Shown here piece after piece: positions 1 to 17,397 of a stretch of 64,000 nucleotides of DNA (positions are counted from its first letter, which is position 1; every line of letters starts with the position of its first letter). The notes under the pieces were generated by a model. The model was not told the origin of the DNA. It worked only from the letters and a program-made list of their open reading frames with translations, and ran no database searches. This stretch comes from Axinella damicornis (Eukaryota > Porifera > Demospongiae > Axinellida > Axinellidae), in assembly GCA_963931865.1 (NCBI GenBank), contig OZ007505.1:7871415-7935414 (forward strand), in the 5' to 3' direction. The translations under genes were made by a program, and so were the position numbers.

Positions 1-265
1 CACACGCGGTGCACATGTAAATCAATAGGGATTTACTCGAGGCACCACGTGTTCACAATCGAGATGGCTAAGCAAAGGCATTGCTCGGAGTCGTCGAGCT
101 CTGATACCTCTGTAGCGTGAAGCAAGCACAAGATCGGCTATAACATGTCTTAGAACGTCTGTGGTACATTCCAGTGTACAACAGTTCTGCGTCTAACGTT
201 GTGGGTCTGTTGTACTCTGTTTGCTAGTGACACGGCACAAAGCAGAGAAACAGTGCAGGAACGGA

Positions 266-378
266 TACCGTAGATTTCAGGTTGACAACTTGGATTCTAT
301 TGGTGGATTCAAGTCACATGATACTTTTGCAGTTTTGCATTCCGAATTTTTTTGACAACCAACCTGAAATCTACGGTA
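266..378. repeat. Short hairpin element
   Basis: The sequence ACCGTAGATTTCAGGTTG near 267 recurs as its exact reverse complement ending near 377. The spacer is about 75 bp. This is the form of a very small non-autonomous inverted-repeat element; no other copy was noticed in the window. Confidence 0.7.
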
Positions 379-390
379 GATAAACCGTAC

Positions 391-409
391 ACTCTTCTCT
401 CTCTCTCTC

Positions 410-440
<31 letters not shown>
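391..440. repeat. TC/poly-C tract
   Basis: A CT-rich run passes into about 29 uninterrupted C residues. Similar long C or G runs occur near 1147, 10016, 33506, 41711, 49421 and 59469. Confidence 0.9.
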
Positions 441-441
<1 letters not shown>

Positions 442-1135
442 CCTATGTATAAATCCTGGCAAGAACACTGCCTCCGTGTAAGACTGAGCTGTTCTCATAG
501 CTCTTGATCACCTTCTAGATCTTGGCCTAATTGCTATACGACAAATGACTCTGCGTCCATCTTTGCATTTCTGGAGTCATGTAATTACGTAATTGTAAGT
601 ACCTCATGGTCGCATTGTGCAGTGTGAACATGTAGGTGTCCAACACAGTTGTAGTGTGCTGTATCATGCTGTGCTACAACACTGCACTGCTAGGTGTAAA
701 CACAATAGGCCAGTCTAGTCCGGCCTGCCACTAGCATCGTACCCAGGCCCTCACGTGGAACGCGGAAGAGGGCCTGGTGACACTTGGCAAAATTCTGGTA
801 TGTGCACAGTCAGCTGGGCTAGGGCACCTTCATCTTGTAGTTTTTCTTGTACTGTCTTGTAAGTATTGTTGTCTACAGTAAACTGTACTGTATATTTACT
901 GTAAATGTGTGGACAAGTTGCAAAGGTTGTCATGGATTTGTAAACAAACCTTGTATTTATGCCCCTTGCTTGCCCTCTGGACATGTTTGGTTACCACAAC
1001 AAATCCCAGGTAACTGTACCATATAGCTTCCATGACTGCTCCCTCCTTGCGTTCGCATGAGGCCGGCTCTGGGCAGCTCTCTGTGCAGGGGTCTGGAGAG
1101 CTCTCGCCTTCCTCATGGTGTTCCCATTAGTGCAA

Positions 1136-2317
1136 CACTAGTCTAGCAGCTAGACCCCCTCTCCCCCCCCCCCCCCCCCCCCCCCCATAAAAAAAACAAA
1201 AAAACAAACCAAGGCAAGGAAACATAAGGAGAGGGAGGGTCTAGCAGAACCTGCTTGTTGCATGATGTAATGATTTCTAATTGATTGGTGTAAACAACAT
1301 AACTAGGTGGTGACAAAGGTAACTACATTGTTAGAGTAGCCCTTGTTCCCCGGCCCGCGCGCCGCTTTCGGTTGGACAAAAGAATGTGAAGGGCCTGGTA
1401 TTTTTTCCTCACATGCGTGACGTCAAGGGTAGAAAGGTGGTAGAAAGGACTTATTAACTGAACGTGGGCGAACTGGGGCTCAGAACAGCAAGAAGAGCAA
1501 AAGTACGAGGTAACTTACCACACGTATCTAGCTAGTGGGGGGCGACTGTCATACACACCAAGTGTTGAACGTGTAGTTGGTTGAACAATACGCAAAACTT
1601 CACTTTTTCATTCTGAAAATTTTGGCCGTTTGTCAATTACATATAATGCTCACGTGAGGAAATATACCAGGCTCTTCCGTACTGCAAGCGACGAAAAGCT
1701 GGGCGGGGCCTGGGAACGAGGCTAAGAGTTGTAAGTACCAGCAAAAACTGTGTAGCATGGAGCTGGGACAACAGTTGGAGATCGTAGTAGGTGAAGCGGT
1801 GCCCACGGAAATGCCCAGTATAGTGTGTGGGGCTGCAGAAATTCCATAAAGTGTGTGGATAAGATAAGCTACATAGTGACCTTGCCAACATATAGCCTCA
1901 GCTGACAGAGCAGTTGGCGTACTACCAGAGCGCCTGCTCCGTGATGTTTGGAGCTCAGACCATGGAGATCCATGCTGAGATAGCCAAGTGCGATGGTAGA
2001 AATTGCTCTGTTTTGTTCCGCCTTCAGCTCCGAGTATCCCAAGTCCTTGCTCCATACCCTAGCGCGTATTCTGGTTTAGCCTTCTCCTTGTACAGTAACC
2101 CAACACCATACTAGTACTGGTTCTCATCCGTATTTCTCACACATGCTCGTGCGAAAAAACCGCAGAGCTATGATGTAATCGCTGGATTCTCAACAGTGCA
2201 AGCTGATTGGTCAGTTCGAATCCAATTTGTGCAGGTTCTGCTTGACCCTCCCTCTCCTTCTGTTTCCTTTCCTTCATTTGTCAAGGGGAGAGGGAGGGTC
2301 TTGCAGCTAGACTAGTG
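1136..2317. repeat. TIR element, CACTAGTCTAGC family
   Basis: The left end reads CACTAGTCTAGCAGCTAGAC and the right end is close to its reverse complement (GTCTTGCAGCTAGACTAGTG). Both are followed inward by CT-rich or GA-rich blocks ending in a GGAGAGGGAGGGTC type motif. The inner AGAACCTGC / GCAGGTTCT segments at about 1245 and 2232 also pair. A second element (1344-1727) sits inside it, so this one is older. The ends resemble those of the element at 20949-21386. Confidence 0.6.
1344..1727 (+). mobile_element. Palindromic MITE, family A, nested copy
   Basis: It is bounded by degenerate forms of the family ends (GTTCCCCGGCC on the left, GGCCTGGGAACGAGGC on the right). It shares the family interior, including TGACGTCAAGGGTAGAAAGG and CAGAACAGCAAGAAGAGC. 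It is inserted inside the older element at 1136-2317. There is no coding capacity. Confidence 0.8.
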
Positions 2318-2973
2318 CAGCCCATACAATTCTCTCCTCAGAGGTCTTGCCAGCTTTTTCACTTCCCTCACTGTGTCTGCATGTTGGGCGTAGCTCACTG
2401 ACAGCCTTGTGTCTCTGGCAAAGAGCATTGGTACTGGTTCCAGACGTAAGTAAGTATGAAAGTCGTGCACGTCACCCACCCACTGAGCACCTGACACACA
2501 CAGTACATGTATTGTCTTGCATATGAACCAACTCACTGTCAAGCAACCACCAGAAGCGATGCTTGCGGAAGTGCTGTCAGTGTTCGGCTTGAAAGGACGT
2601 ACTGGAGAAGTTTCCATTCATGTTTTGAGCTTTCGTTTACCTGGCTTGTTGGCGTTGAAATTTGTATCTTTGTGGTAGCATGTGTAGGCTATGTAGGCTA
2701 TCTGAAAGTGTGTATGCTGCCATGGGTACAGAGCCTGGTGTCTTATGGTTGTATCCAGGCCATGTATGAGGTGAGGCAATGAAGTGACAACAGGGATCAG
2801 GTGTAGCTTTGATGCTTGTTGTTTGGTCTTCAAGCCATTTTCTGGAGTGTACATTATTGACCTTGGAAAGTTAGTTGCCCTTGAGAGTGTCTCTTGCTAT
2901 GCCCACAATCGTTTCTTGGGCAACCAACTCTCCTCTGCTTATTAGTCTCATGCCCAGCCATACAGGCTTCCTC

Positions 2974-3370
2974 TAGCCTCGTTCCCAGTCCCACGCCCAG
3001 CTTTTCGTCGCTTGCAGTACGGTAAAGCGGGGAGGGCCTGGTACATCTTCTCACGTGAGTGACGTCAAGGGTAGAAAGGGGTAGAAAGACCGGAAGGAGG
3101 CGTGGGCGTACGTGGGTCTCAGAACAGCAAGAAGAGCGAAGGTACGAGGTAAAATACCACACGTATCTAGCTAGCGGGGGGCGACTGTCATACTCACCGA
3201 GTGTTAAATGTGTAGATGGTTGAATAACACGCGAAACGTAGCGTCTTCGTTCTGAAAATTTTGCCATTTTTTGATTACGTCATGCTCACGTGAGAAGATG
3301 TACCAGGCCCTCCCCGCTTTACCGTACTGCAAGCGACGAAAAGCTGGGCGTGGGACTGGGAACGAGGCTA
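2974..3370 (+). mobile_element. Palindromic MITE, family A, with 9-bp target duplication
   Basis: This is the best-preserved full copy. It starts TAGCCTCGTTCCCAG and ends CTGGGAACGAGGCTA, with inner arms that continue to pair for roughly 75 bp. GGCTTCCTC occurs directly before it (2965-2973) and directly after it (3371-3379), a 9-bp target-site duplication. Nine-base duplications with long inverted repeats are usual for Mutator-like elements, so that superfamily is my inference. No transposase is encoded. Confidence 0.85.
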
Positions 3371-3667
3371 GGCTTCCTCCATACAGAAAATCCGTCTGGC
3401 AGCTTTCAGCAACATCCTTGGGCTTCATTTTAATATTCATAGTTTAGCAGGTATGGCAAACCAGAGTCCTATGCATTGTGTATTTGCAAGAGAAATTTGA
3501 TAGACTGAAATTTCTAATGAAGTGCCATGACTTCCTGGAGCAAGGTTTCTGCGCAAAGTCGCCAGACCCTCTTTTGGGAGGGTGGAGTCGGCACAAGACT
3601 GCTGCTTATAGCCCTCGTTGGGGTGCAATGACCTATACCTATTATGACTAACCTGTTTCCTCTGCAG

Positions 3668-9567
<5,900 letters not shown>

Positions 9568-9776
9568 CACACTTAACCAGACATATCCGAGTCACAAATC
9601 AATATATTGTTCGTCACTCTGTCATCATCCACTGTTATATGGCCTCTACTTTTTGTCATTGCTGTATACAGGCAGCACCAGCAAGTATATACCTCACACA
9701 TTCACCCATTAATTATTTTTCTCTCGTGGTCTCTTTAGCCTATACTGTCCTCTCTGGTTTTCAGCCCTCAAATTTC

Positions 9777-9881
9777 ATGCCGATGCAGCCATCCTCTACA
9801 CGTTCATGACTCTGACCACACCCACCCATGCCGATGCAGCCATCCTCTACACGTTCGTGACTCTAACCACACCCACCCATC
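9777..9881 (+). repeat. Two-copy 50-bp tandem repeat
   Basis: CATGCCGATGCAGCCATCC and the sequence after it are repeated once at a 50-bp offset with two differences. It lies in the 3' flank of ClpX, in the 820-bp gap before the convergent gene at 10389. I see nothing else in that gap except a G run near 10016. Confidence 0.85.
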
Positions 9882-10388
9882 AAGGAGGTTCAATAGTCTA
9901 TTAGAGTCTAGACAGGGGGAAATGCTTCACTGGCAGAAATGGAGGCCTTACAGGGTAAGAGGACTGTTTCCTCAGCCCATTTGTGCAAAAATGGCCACCC
10001 GGCTCCAACCAATTGGGGGGGGGGGGGGGGCTTTTCAAGGCCAAGCCTTGACATGGCTGTCTGCACCCTTCGTGTTGACCCACCAACTCCCACCCAGCTG
10101 TGAATACAGGTGAATTTAAACTTTCCTTATTATTGAGCTACAGAGATTGCACCTTACAACAGGGGTACAACATGCTTCCACCCCCTTATATATTACTTTT
10201 GCCATGCGATTTCATCCTCCTATAGCTTGAATGAAAACTTAAGCATTCTGCAATAATTATTATGCGAGAAATAAAAATTAATGACATGACATATACAATT
10301 ATGTTTGTAGCACAGGTGAAACAGTATGCTGTGCTGTAGTGCATGACCGTGTAGTCACAATATATACAACAAATTATTGGTTTACACA

Positions 10389-13300
10389 TCAATTATCAAG
10401 AGTTTCCAGAACTGAGTCTCGAAATCGGTTACTGTCATACATCTCTTCTCCTTGGTTAGTTGGACGAATTGCACGAATTATAACCTGGTCTGTGGCCTCA
10501 TCTGTCACCAGCTCATAGTCCGTATCAGGTAACTCAAAAGCAGGTGAGCCCCTACGTTGGTCTTGTGGAGGTGCAGCCTGATTCGCTTCCTTCTTGATGC
10601 TACTCACTAGTTCTTGCTGCTGCTTCCACTTATCCTTAAGCTTGCGGACAGGACGGTAGACTGCGATCCCAATGAATGCTAGGAAAACTAACGTGAGTAA
10701 GATCCCGGCTACAATTTGGAGCGATGTTGTCTCTTGTTGCAGGAGGAAGTATGTCCCAGAAGCAGCCAAAATCGAGTAGTTGACCATGAAGAACAGGTCC
10801 AGAAGACCAACAAAGAAGTTTCGGAACGGCTTGATCGAAGCCTGTATGATGACAAAAACTCCAAGGACAATAAGGTGCAGCAGGAAAACAAGGGGGACAT
10901 TTGAACCACCAAGTCCAGCTTGAATGCTGAACATCAACAACAGCACCCAGAGGCGAACTCCGAACCAGAACCGCCACTTGTCTTTGTAAGGCCCATGATA
11001 GGCATCTATGAGGGGCTTAAAGCGATTCACCAGTCTGTACTTCATGAAGAATGATGCCCCTGTGAGGAGAATAGGGTAGGGCAGCAGCAGGAAGACAATT
11101 GTCAGCAGGGCTAGGAGTAACAAAACCACATGCCCACCACTTCCAAACTCCACACTCCCATCATAGTACCACACAATGATGGGAGACAGGACACGACTGC
11201 TGTCACCTCTTTCTATCGTATTGGAGGTCATTATGTAGATAACAGTGCGAAGAAGCTTGGAGTAGGAGAGGTAGAAGAGCGTAGCCAACACTTGAACAGA
11301 GTTCCTAGAGATCAAGTTCGCAACCTTTACAGACCTTCGACTCACAAAGATGAGAAGTAAGACTATGGCCCAAAGATAGATGGGAAACATGAACTGTAGG
11401 CCAGTTTTTAAAACAGTCTTCATCCCACTAGAGAAACATAGCGGAAAGCCCAGTTCAAGGTTGAGAAAAGAAATAAATACTTCGAAGAATCTCAGGTAGA
11501 CATCATCAAAGAAGCTTCCTGCATTGAGACCGGCAACGTTTGCATAGAAAATAAGCCCGTTTATCATACCGATTGCCACAGTCAATTTCAGAGTGAAGAG
11601 GAGGGCCACCAAGATGATCCCAGCTGCTATATAAAGTATGATGGTTGACAACCAAGCATTGGAGCACTTCTGACAAGAGTTTGATCCAAAGGCAATACTC
11701 AGATCTGATTGGCACTGACTGCAAAGGATTCCAGTGCGTTGCCCGCTGCATATCATATCTGCATCTGAAATGTTGACCTGCGTCAGGGTGGGATTACAGT
11801 AGTCAGGCGGGCAAGGAGAAGAGAACCCAACTATGCTTGTGTTATCACTGCCGTGACCCACTGTGCCAATCCAAGAACCTGGGGGTCTACTTACAAGGCT
11901 GGTGTCAATATCGCAGGTAATCTGTAGTGAGACAAGCAACGAAATGCAATTGCAAATGCTCTGTTGTGTGACTACAAACCCAGGAGGGCAGTCGAGGACA
12001 TGCAGCTCTGCAAGAGTCACTCCAACTACATCCGGCTGAATAACCAGTTCTATGTTAATAATACGTTCCTCTGCTAGTATCCCTTCGAAAGCTGTGAGAT
12101 TGAATAGTGTGTAGTTCAGAGGGTTCGTTGAACAGTTGTTCCTCTGTAGTTGAACTATGACCTCAGCTTCTGCAAGGCGCCACCTGACTGGGGGAGACCC
12201 CACTACTCCTGGATTGGTAGAAATTGTGGCAATGATAGTGCAGTACACAGAATTGTTAAATGCATCGTTCACTGCAATGTAGAAGGGTAGGCGACGCCCG
12301 GGGTAAGTTTCTTTCAATTGTATTTCTGTGTCGTCATTCAAGCACTCAGATATCTCTCCATTTGGGCTACACATGCATGCCTGGACTGGGAATGAAGACA
12401 ACTCTCGTATCCCGGTAGACGTCTGCCTATTATCGTCCTTGAAATGAAAGACGTGCTGATAAAGCAAGCCATAGTCCTCTTGCCGAACATTTAATCTTTG
12501 GCTATAGACTTGATCACAGTCATATATAGGTCCAGCATAGATGGAGTTGCCAACAATCACAGCTGAATTATTGGTGAAGTTCAGCGCAATGTCCAGAAGT
12601 GTGAAATCGTTATACACTCCTTGAGGGATGAACTGAAATACACAGAGATCGTCCCCTGCATTGAGACTGTATATTGCTCCACCTTGAGTTGCCTGATTGG
12701 TAGAAAACACGGCATGAAATGGTTCCTCAAGGAAAATATGTGAGTCTCCTTGTAGTCTGATCGCTGCACCATAAACAGCTGAACCATCTGCAAAACTCAT
12801 CGAACCGGTGAGGTACAAATCTGTTGAGTAGCTGTACAGGATGGAGCCTGCAGCATTCCTTGAAAAGTGAGCAGTACCATCAATGGTGACTCTTGCAAGG
12901 TTCACAAACGAAAACAAAACGGCTCTGGAGTATACATTCGTGAAGGGAGAGTGTACACACGAATCAGATGAATTGAGAGTAGTGTTAACGTTGCAGTAAG
13001 CACTTAAGTTGTGGATCATGAGCTGCAACTCAGCATTCTGATACTCTTCCTCCTGAATGCTTTGTGAGTGCAGGAGAATCATTTCTGTCGTGGCAAGAAG
13101 ACGGTTTCCTACGAATGTCACATTACTTATATCAACAAAATAGGTTGTTGCATTTTGGGAGAAGAGTAGGATGCCAAATATGGAAGCTGGCACGGTGTTA
13201 CTTCGAGGAAGAACCCCCTGGTAATTCCTGAAGGAAGCGCTTCTGATAATAACGGGACAAGAGGATGGGATGGTATTGCGGTTTGGACTCTCGCTGGAGT

Positions 13301-14282
13301 AAAACAGCACTGCTAACTCGAGACCATGGATCAGCATCTGTGCAGAATTATTATTAAAAGAGAGATAGTCAAACACCACTTCAGATCGTGAGGCAGCTAT
13401 GTCATTTGAAAACAAAACCATTGTTGTTCCTGTTTGCGTACCTCCACCGTCAGTGAACTGACACCAAATGTTGGTGCGAACACTGTAGCTCCTCTGGCTG
13501 AACACAATGGTGAGACCATTAGCCCCGACAACAGGGATAGATGTAGCACGTTGGTGAAGCAACTCAATCACTGAGTGTGGAGCACAATTGTAGTTGCCCT
13601 CAGAGTAATTTCTATTGATGATGGCACTCAGAGAATGGTTCTGGTCCGAAACGATGTCGCTGTCTTGGTAAAACAGGTAAATCCCACCTCCAGATTCAGG
13701 AAACGTGTTGCATGTCAAAACTCTTCTTGAAAAGGCCACTGATACATCAACTAAGTCTGGACTGCCCCCTAAATTGGCTCCAACTATCCCAAAACCCTGA
13801 TAGCCAATAACCGACATGTTCTCTAGTTTCAAATCCATGCAGTGGTTGAAGAGAAATGCTGCCCTCTGTCCTGGTCCAAAGTACAGAGATTGGGTATCAT
13901 TAACGTAACTCACTGCCGCTTCAGAAATGGTGCCACCACAACCCTGAAAGATTATGTTGGTAATCTGGAGATTTGTTACATTGAAAAATCCAAATCCTCT
14001 GACTCCTTCCCCACCGTCTGTGTCATTGCGGCAGCGAACTATATACTGGATAGCTCCATAGGATGTGATCACCAAATCAGTTACATTCTGGGTGAGGCAA
14101 AATGGCCCTTGGGACACAAACTGATCAGAAGTGAGAGCTAACGTCAAATTTGATTCGGCATTTCCTTCACACAAATAATACTCGAGTGAAGCATTACTGT
14201 TGCCAGGGACCTGCACCACTCTGGATAACACTGCAGGTGGCAGTACAACCAGAAGTAGGAGAAGGAAGGTAGCATGCCCCAT
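10389..14282 (-). CDS. Large intronless membrane protein: beta-helix-like ectodomain plus about ten TM segments
   Basis: A single open frame of 1297 residues. It starts with a clear signal peptide (MGHATFLLLLLVVLPPAVLS). The ectodomain, to about residue 870, is rich in N-glycosylation sites and in repeated short strands of the form xLxIxNxxFxxN (for example VTNLQITNIIFQGC and DISNVTFVGN), as in right-handed parallel beta-helix proteins. A cysteine-rich collar follows (CSGQRTGILCSQCQ, then NSCQKC). From about 875 to 1205 there are roughly ten hydrophobic segments, beginning NAWLSTIILYIAAGIILVAL. The last 90 residues are a charged, probably cytosolic tail. I recognise the architecture as one that is repeated in sponge genomes, but know no assigned function; a surface receptor or adhesion role is only a guess. 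The lack of introns contrasts with every neighbouring gene and might reflect retroposition. Confidence 0.9.
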   Translation of the reverse strand: MGHATFLLLLLVVLPPAVLSRVVQVPGNSNASLEYYLCEGNAESNLTLALTSDQFVSQGPFCLTQNVTDLVITSYGAIQYIVRCRNDTDGGEGVRGFGFFNVTNLQITNIIFQGCGGTISEAAVSYVNDTQSLYFGPGQRAAFLFNHCMDLKLENMSVIGYQGFGIVGANLGGSPDLVDVSVAFSRRVLTCNTFPESGGGIYLFYQDSDIVSDQNHSLSAIINRNYSEGNYNCAPHSVIELLHQRATSIPVVGANGLTIVFSQRSYSVRTNIWCQFTDGGGTQTGTTMVLFSNDIAASRSEVVFDYLSFNNNSAQMLIHGLELAVLFYSSESPNRNTIPSSCPVIIRSASFRNYQGVLPRSNTVPASIFGILLFSQNATTYFVDISNVTFVGNRLLATTEMILLHSQSIQEEEYQNAELQLMIHNLSAYCNVNTTLNSSDSCVHSPFTNVYSRAVLFSFVNLARVTIDGTAHFSRNAAGSILYSYSTDLYLTGSMSFADGSAVYGAAIRLQGDSHIFLEEPFHAVFSTNQATQGGAIYSLNAGDDLCVFQFIPQGVYNDFTLLDIALNFTNNSAVIVGNSIYAGPIYDCDQVYSQRLNVRQEDYGLLYQHVFHFKDDNRQTSTGIRELSSFPVQACMCSPNGEISECLNDDTEIQLKETYPGRRLPFYIAVNDAFNNSVYCTIIATISTNPGVVGSPPVRWRLAEAEVIVQLQRNNCSTNPLNYTLFNLTAFEGILAEERIINIELVIQPDVVGVTLAELHVLDCPPGFVVTQQSICNCISLLVSLQITCDIDTSLVSRPPGSWIGTVGHGSDNTSIVGFSSPCPPDYCNPTLTQVNISDADMICSGQRTGILCSQCQSDLSIAFGSNSCQKCSNAWLSTIILYIAAGIILVALLFTLKLTVAIGMINGLIFYANVAGLNAGSFFDDVYLRFFEVFISFLNLELGFPLCFSSGMKTVLKTGLQFMFPIYLWAIVLLLIFVSRRSVKVANLISRNSVQVLATLFYLSYSKLLRTVIYIMTSNTIERGDSSRVLSPIIVWYYDGSVEFGSGGHVVLLLLALLTIVFLLLPYPILLTGASFFMKYRLVNRFKPLIDAYHGPYKDKWRFWFGVRLWVLLLMFSIQAGLGGSNVPLVFLLHLIVLGVFVIIQASIKPFRNFFVGLLDLFFMVNYSILAASGTYFLLQQETTSLQIVAGILLTLVFLAFIGIAVYRPVRKLKDKWKQQQELVSSIKKEANQAAPPQDQRRGSPAFELPDTDYELVTDEATDQVIIRAIRPTNQGEEMYDSNRFRDSVLETLDN

Positions 14283-14411
14283 GGTTCGCTGTTGACCACT
14301 TGATCACTGTGAAGGAATAGGAGGAAACAAGCTAAGTATACTTACTGCATATAAGTGGATTCGCTGCAAAAAATAACAACACATGGAGTGGTTAGTGCAG
14401 TTTCAATGTAC

Positions 14412-14495
14412 CCTCGTCCCCAGGCATCCGCCCAGATTTTATCTCGCAGCCGTGAAAAAAAGACAAAATCTGGGCGGAGGCCTGGGAACGAGGCT
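14412..14495. repeat. Short palindromic MITE
   Basis: CTCGTCCCCAGGCATCCGCC and AGATTTT on the left pair with AAAATCT, GGGCGGAGGCCTGGGAACGAG on the right around a 20-bp loop. The outer ends are those of the CTCGTTCCCAGGCC family. It lies 130 bp upstream of the start codon of the gene at 10389-14282. Confidence 0.85.
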
Positions 14496-15616
14496 AGTTT
14501 TCAACGGGCTCTCACTTCAGAACCAATTTTAGCTAGCAGGTCAATGTGGGTGCATGCATGACTAACTGGTACAGAGATTACAAGATACAGGGTGACCATA
14601 CTTCATCATTGTACTTCACCTAGTAAACCTTAAATTGCTACTAACGAGTTTTTATGAAGCTTGACAGAATTCTGATCAGTGACCCTAGCTTTGGAATGCT
14701 TGATTGACCACATCACTACATTATAGAGAAGTGAGGGTACCACTCTATCGGTTATTTTAACAAAGTTTTGTTATCTGAAATGATGATATTCTTTGTGGAT
14801 TGGCCACCATTTCACTAAACAGACAATCTAACCTTTGGGCATTACCAACTACTTTGCACCCAGTAATTGTTAGGTAGTGACCAATGGGACAAAATGGCTT
14901 TGCAATACCATAGCTTGCCACTTTATCAAGAAGTAGGCCAGTGAACCGTCACCTCAAAAGCTGGAGCTTTTTGCATCCACTCATACGTATGTTACTAACT
15001 AGTGGAATGCAGGACATTGGAGGGCGAGCCTGAGCAAAGTGCACGTGCAGGACATCATTGGTGCATGGAGCAGTTGCCTTCATACAGTGACTGTCATCAG
15101 ACTCAATTATGTGACTGGGCTATGAGGCACAGAAATTATGACACTAAACAAACACTCATGCAACTGTGAGTCAGGTTAGCGTTAGCTGAAGCAGTATAGC
15201 AGGTACGTCACCGGTCATGGCGGTAGACCCACGAGCTGTCTCCGTCTTTGTTGTCGCCACCGAGGAGGCAGAAGTTCACAGTGCTCTAGCCAATGAATAG
15301 GTAGGTTCATGCACGAGTGGTCTCCGTCTTTGTTGTCGCCATCATCAGTCGAACAGGTAGAAGGCGCGGCACGGTTCACCTTGCCTCGAGGAATCGCGTA
15401 GGGTTAGTTGGAATTTGAATATTATTGTGCACGTGCAAGTGAAATCCGCTGATTTAAAATTTACGGTAAGTGCAAGATCCAAGCAGCAAACAAGCATACA
15501 CACGCACTGCGCAATGAAGTCACGCTAGTGTGGGGCTCGCTCAGGCTCGCCCCAACTATGTGGGGTGCCATTTTTTGGTCAGAACAGATTGGTCGCTCTA
15601 AAGCCACATAGGGTAT

Positions 15617-15743
15617 GTAGCCTCGTTCCCAGGCCTTCCACACATCCAATTTTTGATCGCTTGCAGTATGCATACTGCAAGCGATCAAAAGCACTGCAAG
15701 CAATCAAAAACTGGAGGTGTGAAAGGCCTGGGAATGAGGCTAC
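15617..15743. repeat. Short palindromic MITE
   Basis: GTAGCCTCGTTCCCAGGCCT opens it and the reverse complement closes it, with inner arms around TTTTTGATCGCTTGCAGTAT. The centre contains tandem copies of CTGCAAGCGATCAAAA. Confidence 0.85.
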
Positions 15744-16840
15744 CATAGTGGCTGCTACCATAGTGGCTGCTACCCTGGTCCAACAGACATATATTTTATC
15801 AGAATGGTGACGGAAATGTTCTCTCATCGGTTGTATGACCACATGCTTGTTGCTGTGCATGTTGCTGGTTTGCCTTGCGTATACACAGGAATGTTGTTTA
15901 CATTGCATGTCCTTGTCTGTGATTGGTCAAGGCATATGAGTATTTAAATGGTTAGCGGCAAACACAATACTCAAGGCAATCAGACACAAGTCTGCTGTAA
16001 TTATCTGTGACATTCTGACATCCTTTACACTTTTCAGGGAGGGAATACAGGTTGTTGCTTGCAAAGAAAGCATCTAGATTGGATTTTACCTTACTGGATG
16101 GGAAGGTTTGTCAAAACGTTAACCACTAAGCATATTAATTTCATGAACTACTGTAGCTGCTGTTGATGAGTTAGCTGTGTACAGTATGCATGTGTACAGT
16201 ATGCATGTGTACAGTATGCATGTGTGTGAAAATGTTCAACCTGGCTTCTATTCCTATTGGTACAGGTCATCCGGGTTTATCGCAGTTCCTTTCTGAGCTG
16301 AAGTCATAATTATGATAAGCTGTTATGTACTAAATGGACTGACCTATTCACAGTGCTGTTGTGTTGATGTTTGGTACTCTCGGCGACGTTAACCTGTACA
16401 TGTGGCAAGTTTTTCCCCCTCCTGATGAAGAGGAAGCGTGAAGGTATGTAATCTCTCAATCAGAATGAGCTGATTCTTATTCCACTTTGTCTGAGGTATC
16501 TGGTGGTATGGAGCTATTGCTGGAGCTGGATTCATCGCATGGGTGCACCATGGCTGCTGAACTTCCAGCTAACTACGTATACAATGTGTGGGTGTTACAT
16601 TTTTTTTTGTTCAGGCTTTCCTCCCCCATCTATTGTTTCTTCCTTGCCGAGGATTGGTTTTTTCCCCTGTGGGCATGAGTTGGCCACGAGCCCTAAAACC
16701 ACAGGTGTGGCAGTTTTACCTGTCATGCTTTCCTGTTCGGCATCAGAGACTAATTGTGCATAAGACCACCCGAGAGGAAGCTGGGTTAGTTCCTCATGCA
16801 CACTGCTGGTACATGTACCCCTTTCTGTAAACATGCATCA

Positions 16841-17397
16841 TACCGTATGGCTGGAAAATTTGGCGGGGAATTTAATTTGGCGGTTTGGCGGATTATGAAC
16901 GCACCGCCAAATTAAATTCCGCCAATATTAAATTTTGTCATCACATGTTGTGGGCGGGGTCTCGTAGCGACGCTCGAGCTAGCTCTCACCGCAAGCACTC
17001 ATAATACTATTGTACCTCTGTCACTGATCTGCCAGAAATAGCGAGCAAGCAGTTGATATCTTCCTGGGTTCATGGCCGACAACGATGGCGCTCCGTCGCA
17101 TCACTGCTACTGCGTACCACACCCACGGCAGTTCCTCTCCTACACTCGCATCCCAGAGGTTTTTGTAGACATGGTACCTCGAACACAGTATCGCAAACTC
17201 GGACTCCATCGCAGCCTACCGACACAAGATCTCGATCTCACCGAGCGCTCCGCGGGAGGCCGAGCGGTTAGTATGACGTCATTCTCGCACTGCAAATTTA
17301 CAAATCCGCCAAATTTTAATCCGCCAAATGCAATTCACATCCTTTTAGAGCCAATCCGCCAAATTTAATTCCCGCCAAATTTTCCGCCCATACAGTA
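16841..17397. mobile_element. TIR element, TACYGTATGG...TTTGGCGGG family
   Basis: The left end TACCGTATGGCTGGAAAATT and the right-end reverse complement TACTGTATGGGCGGAAAATT match for about 27 bp, followed by several more copies of AATTTGGCGG in both arms. The outer TA pairs fit a two-base target site. The interior has no convincing transposase. A truncated relative lies at 38820-38912. Confidence 0.8.

Larger units (their letters stand above)
1..3667. other. Gene-poor stretch upstream of the ClpX exons
   Basis: I find no exon I can support here on either strand. The N-terminal part of ClpX (zinc-binding region and the start of the AAA+ module) should precede the exon at 3668, but I see no matching reading frame, so its exons probably lie beyond the left edge of the window. 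The stretch is mostly repeats, listed separately: a small hairpin, a TC/poly-C tract, a 1.2-kb inverted-repeat element and two copies of the main palindromic element family. Confidence 0.6.

Noticed and set aside
17072..17368. 98-codon frame MADNDGAPSHHCYC
   Set aside because: It lies entirely inside the TACYGTA element and runs into its right terminal repeat.
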